This document shows positions 36,360 through 45,257 of a DNA stretch of 45,257 bases, one piece after another; position 1 is the first letter of the stretch, and every line of letters begins with the position of its first letter. The notes under the pieces are model-generated. The model was not told where the DNA came from, did not search any database, and worked only from the letters and a program-made list of their open reading frames with translations. This DNA is from Saprospiraceae bacterium (lineage in GTDB: Bacteria; Bacteroidota; Bacteroidia; Chitinophagales; Saprospiraceae): positions 1 through 45,257 of the forward strand of contig JAGQWZ010000083.1 of assembly GCA_020436835.1 (NCBI GenBank), read 5' to 3'. The position numbers were made by a program, and so were the translations under genes.

Positions 36360-36648
36360 AACACATTCCTTTATATTCACCAAGTTTCAATTTTTTTTAC
36401 CTAAAACACAACTATTCAGTTGATTTTTGGACGAGTAGTGTCGTATAAATGGCAGTTTTGACACCTCGTATAGTAAGAACGAAAGCCACATCCTTTTTGT
36501 CTTAAATCAATTGATCAACTTAAACATATTTAAGCCTTTAAATTTTGTATTTATTTTGTTAAATATGCGAAACATACTCGCCTTCATAGATGGTATTTAT
36601 CTCTCAGCGATTCTCTATTTTCACACTCAGTTATTCTAAATTATCGAT

Positions 36649-38130
36649 ATGCGAATTTTAGCCTTGAGTATTTTGGCGGGATTTCTTCTGCTTGGATGTG
36701 CTAAAAAACAAACAGAGCTGGTTTTTGACGTAAATTTTCCCCGGCTGGGTTCAGAGTCCTCCCTTCGAACGACAGATCTGAACGGTGATGGGATCAAAGA
36801 CATTGTCCTGGGTGCCGGGGAAAACGAATATGTCGAAACCGCTCAGGGAATACTTGCCCTGGACGGATCATCGGGAGAAGTCCTCTGGCAGCAGGCAGCA
36901 AAAGATCTCGTTTTTGGATCTGCAACTTTTATCGATGTGAACCGCGATGGGGTTGACGATGTTTTTATCGGAGGTCGTCGCTGCATCTTTAAGGGCATTG
37001 ATGGGAAGACCGGCGAACTTCTATGGACCTATGATCCGGATCAATATGCAGACGATAGTGTATTAGGTCATGCTCATCTGAATTTCTACAATAGCCAGGT
37101 TATTCCGGATCAGAATAATGATGGAATCGGAGATCTGCTAGTCCAGAATGGTGGCAATCCGACGATCGGACCCGGAATTTGGAAAGGACGGATTGCCGGC
37201 ATACTGTTAATTATCAATCCTTTGGACGGAAGCATCATCGCCGGTGACACCATGCCTGATGGAATGGAGTCTTATATGTCTCCCCTGGCTTTCCAGCAAA
37301 AGGGTGACGATGAGTACTCCGTTATTTTCGGTTCAGGAGGTGAAACCTTTGGCGGAAGCCTCTTTCTGGCCAAACTCTCCGACCTGCGAAACAACAACCT
37401 GGGAAATGCCCGGATTCTTGTCACTGAAGAAGATCATGGGTTTATTGCCCCACCTGTTCTGGTTGACATCAATCAGGATGACTACCTGGATATCGTTGCG
37501 ATTTCACATGCGAGCACGGCTTTTGCCATAGACGGCAGGAACTTCGAGATCTTGTGGAAGACCAGGATCGATAGTAGTGAATGTAGTAACAGCTTTGCTG
37601 TCGGCAATTTTACTGATGACCGGATCCCCGACTTTTTCACTTTTGTGAGCAAGGGGGAATGGCCGAATAATACCGGTTCGCTTCAGATCCTTCTTGATGG
37701 CAAAGACGGTTCTATCCAATATCAAAATACCTTGGGTTGCACCGGATTTTCCTCGCCGGTTGCCTATGATCTGAACGGTGACGGCAGGAGTGAAGCCATA
37801 ATCAGTATAAATGAATTCGATTGCGAGCAGGGTTTCAGCGGTGATATCGGAGAGATTGAAAACAAACTAATTGCCATTGATTTTGCCAACGGTACTGAAT
37901 ATGTCATCGATTCCAAGAAAAGATTCAAGAATATTTTTACCACACCCTGGATTGGTGATCTGGACAATGACGGATACCTGGACATCATTCACTGCCAGTA
38001 TTTCCACAGTACTCCATATATCACCGCCTTCCTGGGCCTGGAGGTGAAGAGAATCAGTACGCACATCAAGATGAAAAGTGAAGCGCTCTGGGGTGGATAT
38101 ATGGGATCCGGAGGTGATGGGATTTTTTAA
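36649..38130 (+). CDS. FG-GAP/PQQ-like propeller lipoprotein
   Basis: 493 residues. Lipoprotein signal ending FLLLGC (Cys at residue 17). The mature part is a propeller combining DxDxDG calcium-type loops (DLNGDGIKDIVLGAG, DVNRDGVDDVFIGG, DINQDDYLDIVAIS, DLDNDGYLDIIHC) with quinoprotein-like turns (LDGSSGEVLWQ, IDGKTGELLWTYD), so it resembles both integrin-alpha and PQQ-repeat propellers. No PQQ ligands or heme motif are obvious, so binding is likelier than catalysis. It probably sits on the outer membrane. It is divergent from the ASPIC/UnbV gene with 289 bases between the two starts, a spacing that could hold shared control elements. Confidence 0.85.
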   Translation: MRILALSILAGFLLLGCAKKQTELVFDVNFPRLGSESSLRTTDLNGDGIKDIVLGAGENEYVETAQGILALDGSSGEVLWQQAAKDLVFGSATFIDVNRDGVDDVFIGGRRCIFKGIDGKTGELLWTYDPDQYADDSVLGHAHLNFYNSQVIPDQNNDGIGDLLVQNGGNPTIGPGIWKGRIAGILLIINPLDGSIIAGDTMPDGMESYMSPLAFQQKGDDEYSVIFGSGGETFGGSLFLAKLSDLRNNNLGNARILVTEEDHGFIAPPVLVDINQDDYLDIVAISHASTAFAIDGRNFEILWKTRIDSSECSNSFAVGNFTDDRIPDFFTFVSKGEWPNNTGSLQILLDGKDGSIQYQNTLGCTGFSSPVAYDLNGDGRSEAIISINEFDCEQGFSGDIGEIENKLIAIDFANGTEYVIDSKKRFKNIFTTPWIGDLDNDGYLDIIHCQYFHSTPYITAFLGLEVKRISTHIKMKSEALWGGYMGSGGDGIF

Positions 38131-38479
38131 AGACGCTCCGGCGGATTTCATGTTCTAAGTTTGTGAATCTCAATTACTGGTATTGGTCTTCCCTGGTGAC
38201 TTCCACACTCGAAATGATCACCTGACGAGTAAGGGACTCTCCGAACGTTTCGGCGTTGGGACAGTGTGTTTGCCAGGTATAGAATCGACTCATTTTACTC
38301 AGGGAAGAATAATGGTCCGTCTTACTATCTCTCAATCATTTAAACGCAGCAGGAGTCTTAAAACTGAATTGAGTCATGAGCTCCCCTGGGCCCGAAAATC
38401 AGATAAATGCAGGGTAAAAAAATTACCCCCTGATCCAGAACCAGAGGGTAATTTTTCAAACGATATTTACGTGTAACTT
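38131..38479. other. intergenic region between convergent genes
   Basis: A 349-base gap between the FG-GAP lipoprotein (plus) and susD (minus). The right end holds the susD terminator. An open frame at 38183-38476 runs through the terminator and shows no protein-like pattern, so it is not called. Nothing else is recognised. Confidence 0.5.
38416..38456 (-). terminator. Rho-independent terminator of the susCD operon
   Basis: On the minus strand ATTACCCTCTGG pairs with GGATCAG-type sequence ending GGGGTAAT (a stem of about 12 pairs with G-T wobbles, 7-base loop) and is followed by seven T. It begins 24 bases after the susD stop. A related hairpin follows the second susD copy. Confidence 0.8.
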
Positions 38480-39065
38480 TTATTCAGTTCCACCATCCCA
38501 CCATACACGGGAGGTGTAATTATCAAAGTTTCCTTGGTCAAAATTCGGATTGGAAGCAACCTCTCCGGCCGGATAACGTAACCTTCTGGGTATTTCACCA
38601 CCGGTTTCGTTAGATTCCCGGGAAGTGAAGGGAACCAATACTGGATAACCGGTTCTTCTCCAGTCATTCCAGGCTTCCCACCAGTTGAAGAATTTACTTA
38701 CCCACATTTGTTCTCCGATCATTTCCAATGGGTCTCTTGAACCATATGGATAGGTAGCAAGATAATTAGCTACCTGCTCGTCGGTAACAACCAAAGTCGC
38801 ATCGAAAGGCGTATACATCTGCATGGCGGATTTTACTCCGGCTTCGTAATGTTCCTGAGCTGTACCCGGTACGGATCCAATTCCTCTTTCGATGGCTTCT
38901 GCCATGAGAAATTCTACTTCAGCGTGATTCATGATCATATAAGGATCATCATCATCAAGCATTTTAGTATTGATTCGAGAATAGGTATTATCCATGACGA
39001 CATCTTCACCAAACATACCATCAATGTCAGATTTAGCAAATCCAGGCGGTACCCCCAGCTGATCG
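38480..39065 (-). repeat. direct repeat: 3' part of susD, copied at 44672-45257
   Basis: 586 bases at each place, same strand, no insertions or deletions, with long identical stretches. This is the visible part of a tandem gene duplication, about 6.2 kb apart. Recombination between copies could delete or amplify the susC gene that lies between them. Confidence 0.8.
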
Positions 39066-40087
39066 AGTGGATTATCATTAAGAATAGTCAGGTCAGTCGG
39101 AGTCCAATTGTAGATACCTCCACTGAGCACCATCAATCTCGGATCATCATCATCAGCGGTAGTCAAATCATCACCCTTTAGAAAGTTGATAAGGGTCTCA
39201 CTCAAATGATTGGGATTACCTCCGTCACCCGGATAGAATGCTCTGGAGATACCATTCTGATCCTGCCATTCGGATGGACCAATATCCATTGGTATCCAAA
39301 CATTGTCTCCATTGTCTCTGAACACTCCATTTGAAACTGCCTTGCTTACATAAGTAGCAGCCATACCAGCATCCACGTTAGAGATACGCATTGCCAAACG
39401 CAACATAATACTGCTTCCAAATCTTTTCCACTTATCAATATCACCCTGATAGATCATATCTGCTGACGCAAATCCTTCATCCGGATTCGAAGCACTCATA
39501 GCACTGACCGCCTCATCCAGCTCTTTCAAAAGATCAGGATAGATAGCTGATTGCTTATCATATTTGGGGAAGAAGACCCCGTCAATGCCCTGGTTGGCTT
39601 CCGTGTAAGGCACAGAACCATACCAATCAGTAACACGGGCAAAACTCCAGGCCCGGATGATGCGGGCTGCATTTCGCATATTCACCTTATTTCCGGCATC
39701 ATATCCATCCGGTCCGGTCTGCTTCATGATTTCAGCAATATGCTTCAACTGATCCTGATAGGTAAATTCAAAAGGAGCAGCAGCAGTCTCGGCATTGTGG
39801 GTGTAGTAATTTCCATTACTGGAAATTCCACCTACGGTAGTCACTTGTTGGATCGCACCGGCACATAGCCCGATATTGGTTCGCCAGTCGATGTATCGAT
39901 TGTCACCGGTAGAACCGTTAGATGCAATACCTAGCTCAACCGCCGAGAAAAGATAATTCAGATCTATTTCGGTTACTGCCTGAGGATTAATATTCAAATC
40001 ATGCAGTTCGTCGGTGTCACAACTGGTCATCAGCAGCAAACCGACAGACATGCTGAGAATTAAACTATATATATTATAAAATTTCAT
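38480..40087 (-). CDS. SusD/RagB-type nutrient-binding outer-membrane lipoprotein (SusD-like_2)
   Basis: 535 residues. Lipoprotein signal with lipobox LLMTSC (Cys near residue 23). The start of the mature part (HDLNINPQAVTEIDLNYLFS) and the helical pattern (AARIIRAWSFARVTDWYGSVPYTEA, RFGSSIMLRLAMRIS, MIMNHAEVEFLMAEA) mark the SusD-like_2 branch, whose members form the lid over a SusC transporter. It ends with FFNWWEAWNDWRRTGYPVL and a short hydrophilic tail. It is 19 bases after susC and shares its terminator. No glycoside hydrolase or peptidase is in the window, so the nutrient is unknown. Its 3' 586 bases are duplicated, without length change, at 44672-45257. Confidence 0.93.
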   Translation of the reverse strand: MKFYNIYSLILSMSVGLLLMTSCDTDELHDLNINPQAVTEIDLNYLFSAVELGIASNGSTGDNRYIDWRTNIGLCAGAIQQVTTVGGISSNGNYYTHNAETAAAPFEFTYQDQLKHIAEIMKQTGPDGYDAGNKVNMRNAARIIRAWSFARVTDWYGSVPYTEANQGIDGVFFPKYDKQSAIYPDLLKELDEAVSAMSASNPDEGFASADMIYQGDIDKWKRFGSSIMLRLAMRISNVDAGMAATYVSKAVSNGVFRDNGDNVWIPMDIGPSEWQDQNGISRAFYPGDGGNPNHLSETLINFLKGDDLTTADDDDPRLMVLSGGIYNWTPTDLTILNDNPLDQLGVPPGFAKSDIDGMFGEDVVMDNTYSRINTKMLDDDDPYMIMNHAEVEFLMAEAIERGIGSVPGTAQEHYEAGVKSAMQMYTPFDATLVVTDEQVANYLATYPYGSRDPLEMIGEQMWVSKFFNWWEAWNDWRRTGYPVLVPFTSRESNETGGEIPRRLRYPAGEVASNPNFDQGNFDNYTSRVWWDGGTE

Positions 40088-40106
40088 TACTTATCGGTTT
40101 TATTAA

Positions 40107-43100
40107 TTAAAAGTCTGCTTTCAAATCGAAGCCATAACTACGGGTAGCCGGGAATCCGAAATAATCCAGACCCTGTCCACCATTATTGTTATTATAACTT
40201 GATTCAGGATCGATATTCGGAGTATTCTTCAACAGAATCGCCAGGTTACGGCCTACGAAAGACAGACGTAAATTAGCAAACGGTGTCTTATTGATAAATG
40301 TCCTCGGGAAGTTATAGCCAAAAGAGATCTGACGCAATTTGATGAATGAAGCATCATACGTAAAGACTTCACCAGTTCTGGCAGCATTTCCCCAATAAGT
40401 CCGTGCTTCTGAAGGAGTCAATGTCTTGCTAAACGGAGAGTAAATCGGAGATCCGTCATCGTTGGTTCCTGTTTGTGTTACTCCCTCTACCACTAGCGGA
40501 TCCTTTCCAACCCGACCCTGTAAAGAAGTCTCGGTCAATCCAGCCTGCGTCAAACGAACATTAGTACCAGAGTAAATATCGCCTCCGATTTTAAAGTCAA
40601 TAAGGAAATCAAGATTGAAATTCTTATACGTAAAGGCATTATTTAAACCACCAGTCCAATCGGCGATACCATTCCCAATAATTTCATAACCAGCTGACTC
40701 AATGGGTGAACCATTGTTTGAGTCATATACTTTCTGGCCATTTGGCGCAGTTCTATGCACCAATCCGGTAATCATACCAAACGGATAACCAACAATGTGC
40801 TTGGTAAATACTGTTCTGGTACGTGGTTCCTCAATGGTCAACTCTGAAGCACCCTCGATAAGGGATACAACCTCATTGTCATTTTTCGCTACGTTGAAAG
40901 ATACATCCCAGGTAAGTGGTCCTCGAACCGGAGTACCGGAAAGTAGGAGCTCAATACCATTATTTCGCATCTCACCCAGGTTTACCGTAGTACGTCCAAA
41001 GCCAGACGCTCTTGATATGGTAGCATCCAAAATATCCTCTGTCGTTTTCTGTCGGTAGTAAGTGACATCCAATCCGAGACGATTATTGAAGAATCTTAAA
41101 TCAAATCCAAATTCGATCTCCGTTGATGTCAAAGGCTTAATATCCGGATTCGGAATCAAACCATTCTGACCACCAGCTGAGGAGAATGACGCCAGCGTAT
41201 AGCCTAAGTGGGTTTGTTTTAGGGAATAAGTCAAGTTAGTGGCATATGGATTGATCGTTACATTTCCTACCTGCGCCCACGATGCTCTGAATTTACCAAA
41301 GCTAAGTGCAGAGGAGGTAGGAATGTTTAAAGCATCCGTGAATACAAAACTCAAACCCAATGAAGGATAAAGGATGTTGTTATTCGCCGGATTCAGCACC
41401 GAGAACCAGTCTTTTCTCGCGGTAGCCGTCAAATACAAATAGTTATTGTATCCGATTTCGGCAGAACCATAAATCGAATTAATTCCACTCTCATTGAAAC
41501 CGAAACCAAAGCTTCGGGTTACGGTATTATTGATAGCCTCGAAGAATGGTACGTTAAAGCCACTACCGTTGGCACTAATGTCCTCAAACTGTCTTCTCAT
41601 CCGGTTACCACCGAAGAAGGCGTTCACAGAAATACTACCAAACTCCTTGCTCACTCCAAGAATATATTCCAGGTTAATCTCACGAACCCGTGACTCACCT
41701 TCGCTCAAACTACCACCTCTTTGATAGCCTGTGCCTTGAGGAACCAAATCCGTTTCCCGTCGAGTGTACCAGTCCATTCCGGCACGACCCTGGATATATA
41801 ACCAGTCAGTGATATCATATCTTAATTGTCCCGAAGTAATCAATCGGTCACGGGTATCATCATTGTCAAACTGATAGGATACCCACCATGGGTTCTGGGT
41901 CCAGTTTGCACCTGATCCATTTCCAATCGGATATTCCTCACCTACGCTTTTACTAAAAGAAGTGTAGAGATCCGGATCCAGTCCATCTGGTACAGCACCC
42001 AATTTATTGGGATCACCCTTATACCAGTCGATATTTCCATTTACCGGCAAGTATGCCATGGAAAGAATACCATTGGCCGGAGAGTCGGAGAGATAAGGAC
42101 GATTCTTGGCTTCCTCATGCGAGTAAAGCACTTTTGCCGTCAGTGTCAATCTTTCTCCGAACTTAGAATTGGTTGACAACGAAACATTCGTCCGGTCAAA
42201 TCCTGAATTTGGTATAATGGACTCATTTCTTAAATCTGCCACAGCAAAACGGAAATTCTGAGTAGCACTTCCTCCGGTAAGAGCCAGGCTATTAGTCAAT
42301 GTACTACCAGTGCGGTAATACCGGTCATAATTATTACCTGCATCGCTGTATGGCTGCGTTGTTCCATCAAAAGCAACAAAATTTGCTGCACTTTCCAATC
42401 TCGGACCCCAGGAATTTAGATTCCAGCCAAAGCCCTCACCTTGATTTCTGGGTGCGACGGGAATTCTCTCGGCATCCGGATTGGTGGGATCGGTTGAAAT
42501 AAAATCTCCCTGACCATACTCGGTCTGATACTCACGCAAGTCATTGATTCGATCAAAGGTATAGTTGGACCGAAACTCCACTCCGATACCTTTCTTCTTG
42601 GTTCCTTGCTTGGTAATAATATTGATAACCCCATTTGCTGCACGAGAGCCGTAAAGAGCGGCAGCACTGGCACCTTTCAATACCGTAATGGAAGCAATAT
42701 CATCCGGATTAATACTGGAAAGTCCGTCACCTTCGTCACGACCACCCCAAATACCGGCTTGTCCAAAGCCGGAGTTATCCATTGGAATACCATCCACTAC
42801 ATAAAGGGGTTGATTATTACCCTGTAGTGAAGCATTACCGCGAATGATAATACGGCTGGAACCAGCTGGTCCAGATGCAATGTTACTCACGTTAACTCCG
42901 GCGATCCTTCCAGAAAGAGCATTCGCTACATTCACCTCCCGGGCTTCCTGGAATTCGTCACCAGACACATCTGTTACCGAATATTGAAGCGCCTTGGTAG
43001 ATCGCTCGATACCCAAAGCAGTCACAGTTACTTCCTGCAACTGAACTCCCGGACTTAGGAGTACATTAATTTCTGATTCCGATCCAACAGTAATCTCTTG

Positions 43101-43334
43101 AGTACTGAAACCGGTATAAGAAAATTCCAGCACAGCACCAGGCTGTACTGTAAGCTCATAGGAACCATCAAAATCGGAAACTGTTCCGTTTGTAGTTCCT
43201 CTTTCAAGGATCGTTACCCCAATCATGGGCTCGCCATCCTCAGAATTCGTTACTGTCCCCCGGATCTGTTGCTGTGCCATTGCAAAGCCGCAGATAGCCA
43301 TGAAGAACAGAAGTAGTAAAAAATTTCGTTTCAT
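40107..43334 (-). CDS. SusC/RagA family TonB-dependent outer-membrane transporter
   Basis: 1075 residues. Signal peptide (NFLLLLFFMAICGFAMAQ, cleavage near 21). Residues about 23-98 are a carboxypeptidase-regulatory-like domain (IRGTVTNSEDGEPMIGVTIL, DFDGSYELTV). The TonB-box region LQEVTVTALG follows, then the plug with PLYVVDGIPMDN and the SusC signature ITVLKGASAAALYGSRAANG, then a long 22-strand barrel ending YGFDLKADF with a terminal Phe. With the SusD lid 19 bases downstream it forms an import complex driven by TonB/ExbBD. The plug and barrel look intact. Expression is probably from a promoter about 40 bases upstream, where a palindrome overlaps the -7 box. Confidence 0.95.
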   Translation of the reverse strand: MKRNFLLLLFFMAICGFAMAQQQIRGTVTNSEDGEPMIGVTILERGTTNGTVSDFDGSYELTVQPGAVLEFSYTGFSTQEITVGSESEINVLLSPGVQLQEVTVTALGIERSTKALQYSVTDVSGDEFQEAREVNVANALSGRIAGVNVSNIASGPAGSSRIIIRGNASLQGNNQPLYVVDGIPMDNSGFGQAGIWGGRDEGDGLSSINPDDIASITVLKGASAAALYGSRAANGVINIITKQGTKKKGIGVEFRSNYTFDRINDLREYQTEYGQGDFISTDPTNPDAERIPVAPRNQGEGFGWNLNSWGPRLESAANFVAFDGTTQPYSDAGNNYDRYYRTGSTLTNSLALTGGSATQNFRFAVADLRNESIIPNSGFDRTNVSLSTNSKFGERLTLTAKVLYSHEEAKNRPYLSDSPANGILSMAYLPVNGNIDWYKGDPNKLGAVPDGLDPDLYTSFSKSVGEEYPIGNGSGANWTQNPWWVSYQFDNDDTRDRLITSGQLRYDITDWLYIQGRAGMDWYTRRETDLVPQGTGYQRGGSLSEGESRVREINLEYILGVSKEFGSISVNAFFGGNRMRRQFEDISANGSGFNVPFFEAINNTVTRSFGFGFNESGINSIYGSAEIGYNNYLYLTATARKDWFSVLNPANNNILYPSLGLSFVFTDALNIPTSSALSFGKFRASWAQVGNVTINPYATNLTYSLKQTHLGYTLASFSSAGGQNGLIPNPDIKPLTSTEIEFGFDLRFFNNRLGLDVTYYRQKTTEDILDATISRASGFGRTTVNLGEMRNNGIELLLSGTPVRGPLTWDVSFNVAKNDNEVVSLIEGASELTIEEPRTRTVFTKHIVGYPFGMITGLVHRTAPNGQKVYDSNNGSPIESAGYEIIGNGIADWTGGLNNAFTYKNFNLDFLIDFKIGGDIYSGTNVRLTQAGLTETSLQGRVGKDPLVVEGVTQTGTNDDGSPIYSPFSKTLTPSEARTYWGNAARTGEVFTYDASFIKLRQISFGYNFPRTFINKTPFANLRLSFVGRNLAILLKNTPNIDPESSYNNNNGGQGLDYFGFPATRSYGFDLKADF

Positions 43335-43372
43335 ATGGCAGTAGATTATGTAAATAAAATGTTTATTTTAAT

Positions 43373-43387
43373 CCAAATTTAATTTGG
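43373..43387 (-). promoter_or_regulatory. -7 box with overlapping palindrome upstream of susC
   Basis: On the minus strand TAAATTTG (43374-43381) fits TAnnTTTG and lies 40 bases before the susC ATG. It is contained in a 15-base near-perfect palindrome with arms CCAAATT and AATTTGG around one central base. This would suit a regulator or anti-sigma/ECF-controlled promoter, but only the pattern supports it. Confidence 0.4.
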
Positions 43388-44605
43388 TTTCGAATATCCA
43401 GTTCCCGTAAAAATTTTGAGACCCTTCTGACTGATTCACATCTCTTCTCAGGAGAAGGGGTCGAAGCAAAATCCGTCTGAATGGCTATACTTAAATCACT
43501 GATTTTCAATAAGAAGAATTCTAATCTACTCATAAATACTAGAAAAATAAGTCTATAATTCAGGAATAATTCAACTTCATAAAAGGTGTTGAGATCGAAA
43601 GAAATTGAATATAGACAAATTTGTTTTTATGCAAAAATTAAGTGTTTAAAAATTAGAATTTCACACTAATAACGAAAAACAAACCTGAATTGCTTCGTGT
43701 TTTGCAATAATGGTTTTCTTCAATATCCTGCGAATTAAATACTTTTTCGATAACTTTTTGGATGATTTTCAACAGTATTTGTGGTGATATTCCTGCCCAG
43801 TTGGCCACAAAACAGGCCTCGAGAGTCATAAATGCTAAAAAATACTCTGGATTTATCAGGCATAATTCGATGAAAAATTCCAGGCAATAATCGGAATTTC
43901 TGAATTATGAATTATTGTATTTCAATTTATAATTCATGATGAAATATCTCTCTAAATCAGATATTTGATGAAATTGACAAACATCCTAATTTTACTGTAA
44001 CTCACAGAATATCAAGGAATTTCATTGATATTTTCAGCCATATTTACGAACGGATTTCGTCCGAATTTCTTCAGAGATTGGACATAAGCAGGAAGCCAGG
44101 TCGAACCAACAGCAGCAATGATCCTGGATCATCGTGGTACCAATCCTGGTCCTGTGGAACATCCAGAACCATGGGCCGCCTGGGTAGATCCGGTTACAAT
44201 GCAGAGCCTGACCAAATATCATTCTGTGATTGAGACAACTAGTGGCTATTGTTCCAGTGAATTTATTGGCATATGGGGGTAATCGACTATCCGTCCCTCT
44301 TGTCTGTATTGGTAAACTCATGTGATCTCCACTCCTGTTTGATAATCCAGGATCTGGAGAGTTTAACCTATACCTGACGGTCAGATTGGTTCGAACCAGC
44401 AGATATGCTGAAGAATGAACAATTGGTTGGGTCAATCCGTCGGTCGATAGTCCAGCATTAGTAAGCGAGGTTTACAGAACCAGCAGGAGTGGGATGGATC
44501 AGAAAGCAATTGTCTGCCTGAAATCTCTGTGGGCACAATAACGTTGAAAGAGATAGCCAGGTCACTTTGCAAGAGCTGAGAAGAGACAAAATGGAATATG
44601 GAACA
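43388..44605. other. long intergenic region between susC and the second susD copy, no intact gene
   Basis: About 1.2 kb. The part next to susC (43388-44035) is very AT-rich, has stops in all frames, and fits leader and regulatory DNA. The part at 44040-44600 has a higher G+C content, like coding DNA, but every frame is broken. An open frame at 44034-44435 on the minus strand has no recognisable pattern. Short palindromes occur at 44118-44132 (ATGATCC/GGATCAT) and 44387-44398 (TGGTTCGAACCA). It may hold remnants of a decayed gene. Confidence 0.45.
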
Positions 44606-44644
44606 CAAAAAAAATACCCCCTGACAAAAGCCAGAGGGTATTTT
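44606..44644 (-). terminator. Rho-independent terminator after the second susD copy
   Basis: On the minus strand ATACCCTCTGGC and a matching arm ending CAGGGGGTAT form a stem with a short loop, followed by eight T. It lies 27 bases after the stop of the second susD copy and closely resembles the hairpin after the first copy, which suggests both were duplicated together. Confidence 0.8.
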
Positions 44645-44671
44645 TCAAGACAAGACTTACTTGGAATCTTT

Positions 44672-45257
44672 TTATTCAGTTCCACCATCCCACCAAACAC
44701 GGGAGGTGTAATTATCAAAGTTTCCCTGGTCAAAGTTCGGATTGGAAGCAACTTCTCCTGCCGGATAACGGAGTCTGCGTGGAATCTGTCCTCCGGTCTC
44801 ATTGGACTCATTAGATGTAAATGCAACCAACACAGGATAACCGGTTCTTCTCCAATCATTCCAGGCTTCCCACCAGTTGAAGAACTTGCTTACCCACATT
44901 TGTTCTCCAATCATTTCCAGGGGATCTCTTGAAGCATATGGATAAGTGGCCAGATAATTAGATACTTGCTCATCCGAAACGGTAAGGGATGCGTCGTAGG
45001 GTGTAAACATCTGCATGGCAGATTTAACCCCTGCATTATAATGCTCCTGAGCTGTACCTGGTACGGATCCGATTCCTCTTTGAATAGCCTCGGCCATCAG
45101 GAATTCTACCTCCGCATGATTCATGATCATGTAGGGATCATTATCATCCAGCATTAAGGTATTGATCCTGGATTAAGTATTATCCATGATCACCTCTGCT
45201 CCGGCAAGACCATCCAGATCCGATTTGGAAAATCCCGGAGGAACTCCAATCTGATCC
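44672..45257 (-). pseudogene. second SusD-like gene, 3' part only, with an in-frame TAA
   Basis: The gene enters from the right edge and ends at 44672. The visible part is 586 bases and aligns to 38480-39065 without any length change. Over the last 160 residues I count 13 differences from the first copy (about 92% identical). The frame is continuous across the stretch VIMDNT, then TAA at 45173-45175, then SRINTLMLDDNDPYM. The first copy has Tyr (TAT) at this place, so one base change explains the stop. The conserved SusD C-terminal part is otherwise intact. It could be a recent pseudogene, a sequencing error, or be expressed as a truncated protein. A susC partner would lie beyond the window, which would make a tandem susCD duplication. 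Confidence 0.85.

Noticed and set aside
38183..38476. 97-residue open frame on the plus strand after the FG-GAP lipoprotein
   Set aside because: It reads through the susD terminator hairpin and into the end of susD, and has no recognisable pattern.
44034..44435. 133-residue open frame on the minus strand between susC and the second susD copy
   Set aside because: Composition is not protein-like, with clustered Cys and Trp and no domain pattern, and neighbouring frames are equally broken. Kept only as part of the intergenic note.
31767..45257. Reassignment of TAA to a sense codon, suggested by two in-frame TAA codons
   Set aside because: TAA ends several intact genes in the same window, such as tamB and the PLP enzyme, so two independent nonsense changes or base errors are simpler.
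1..45257. tRNA, rRNA, CRISPR, prophage or insertion sequence
   Set aside because: I looked in the gaps and found no cloverleaf, no conserved rRNA stretch, no regularly spaced repeats, and no transposase, integrase or phage structural protein.

Overview
The window looks like a chromosomal piece of a Bacteroidota bacterium, probably a marine or environmental member related to Saprospiria or Cytophagia (the rank below phylum is inference). The evidence is a SusC/SusD pair, a type IX secretion (T9SS) C-terminal sorting domain, a lipidated TamA-type protein (TamL) beside TamB, many lipoproteins, weak Shine-Dalgarno signals, and promoter-like TAnnTTTG boxes. I see no rRNA, tRNA, CRISPR array, prophage or insertion sequence.

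Layout. 1-3.1 kb (minus): a truncated sugar-isomerase-like TIM-barrel gene and a lipoprotein with a sorbosone-dehydrogenase-like propeller, helical repeats and cytochrome c. 3.4-7.2 kb (plus): an exported propeller-like protein, an Ig-like exported protein with an odd 5' end, and a secreted CAP-domain protein. 7.4-9.1 kb: a serine/threonine dehydratase or serine racemase convergent with a DUF1080 lipoprotein. 9.4-12.4 kb: two adjacent DEAD-box RNA helicases, RhlE-like and CsdA/DeaD-like. 12.5-14.6 kb (minus): a GT-C membrane glycosyltransferase and a glyoxalase-like protein. 14.8-22.1 kb: tamB-tamL, an envelope biogenesis operon. 22.1-26.5 kb (minus): an FkbM methyltransferase, a TPR sensor histidine kinase without a regulator beside it, a glycine-rich RRM protein, and a glutamine-amidotransferase-like protein. 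26.7-30.7 kb (minus): a tight DUF1800-DUF1501-discoidin/T9SS cassette. 31-31.7 kb: a membrane-anchored protein with three predicted winged-helix repeats. 31.8-32.9 kb: a Gfo/Idh/MocA oxidoreductase interrupted by an in-frame TAA. 33-38.1 kb: two divergent exported FG-GAP propeller proteins, one with an ASPIC/UnbV domain. 38.5-45.3 kb (minus): a susC-susD operon and, upstream of it, the 3' end of a second susD-like gene that is about 92% identical at the protein level and also carries an in-frame TAA.

How the genes fit together. Much of the window serves the cell surface: TonB-dependent import (SusCD), outer-membrane assembly (TamB/TamL), and secreted or lipid-anchored propeller, CAP and discoidin proteins. 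A recurring theme is carbohydrate oxidation and turnover: a DUF1080 3-keto-glycoside hydrolase-like protein, a Gfo/Idh/MocA oxidoreductase, a TIM-barrel isomerase and a cytochrome-linked dehydrogenase. A second theme is RNA metabolism (two DEAD-box helicases and an RRM protein). I did not find one clearly new multi-gene system. The points most worth a second look are the duplicated susD with its nonsense codon, the stop-interrupted oxidoreductase, the membrane-tethered triple winged-helix protein, the DUF1800-DUF1501-T9SS cassette, and the chimeric-looking 5' end of the Ig-like gene.
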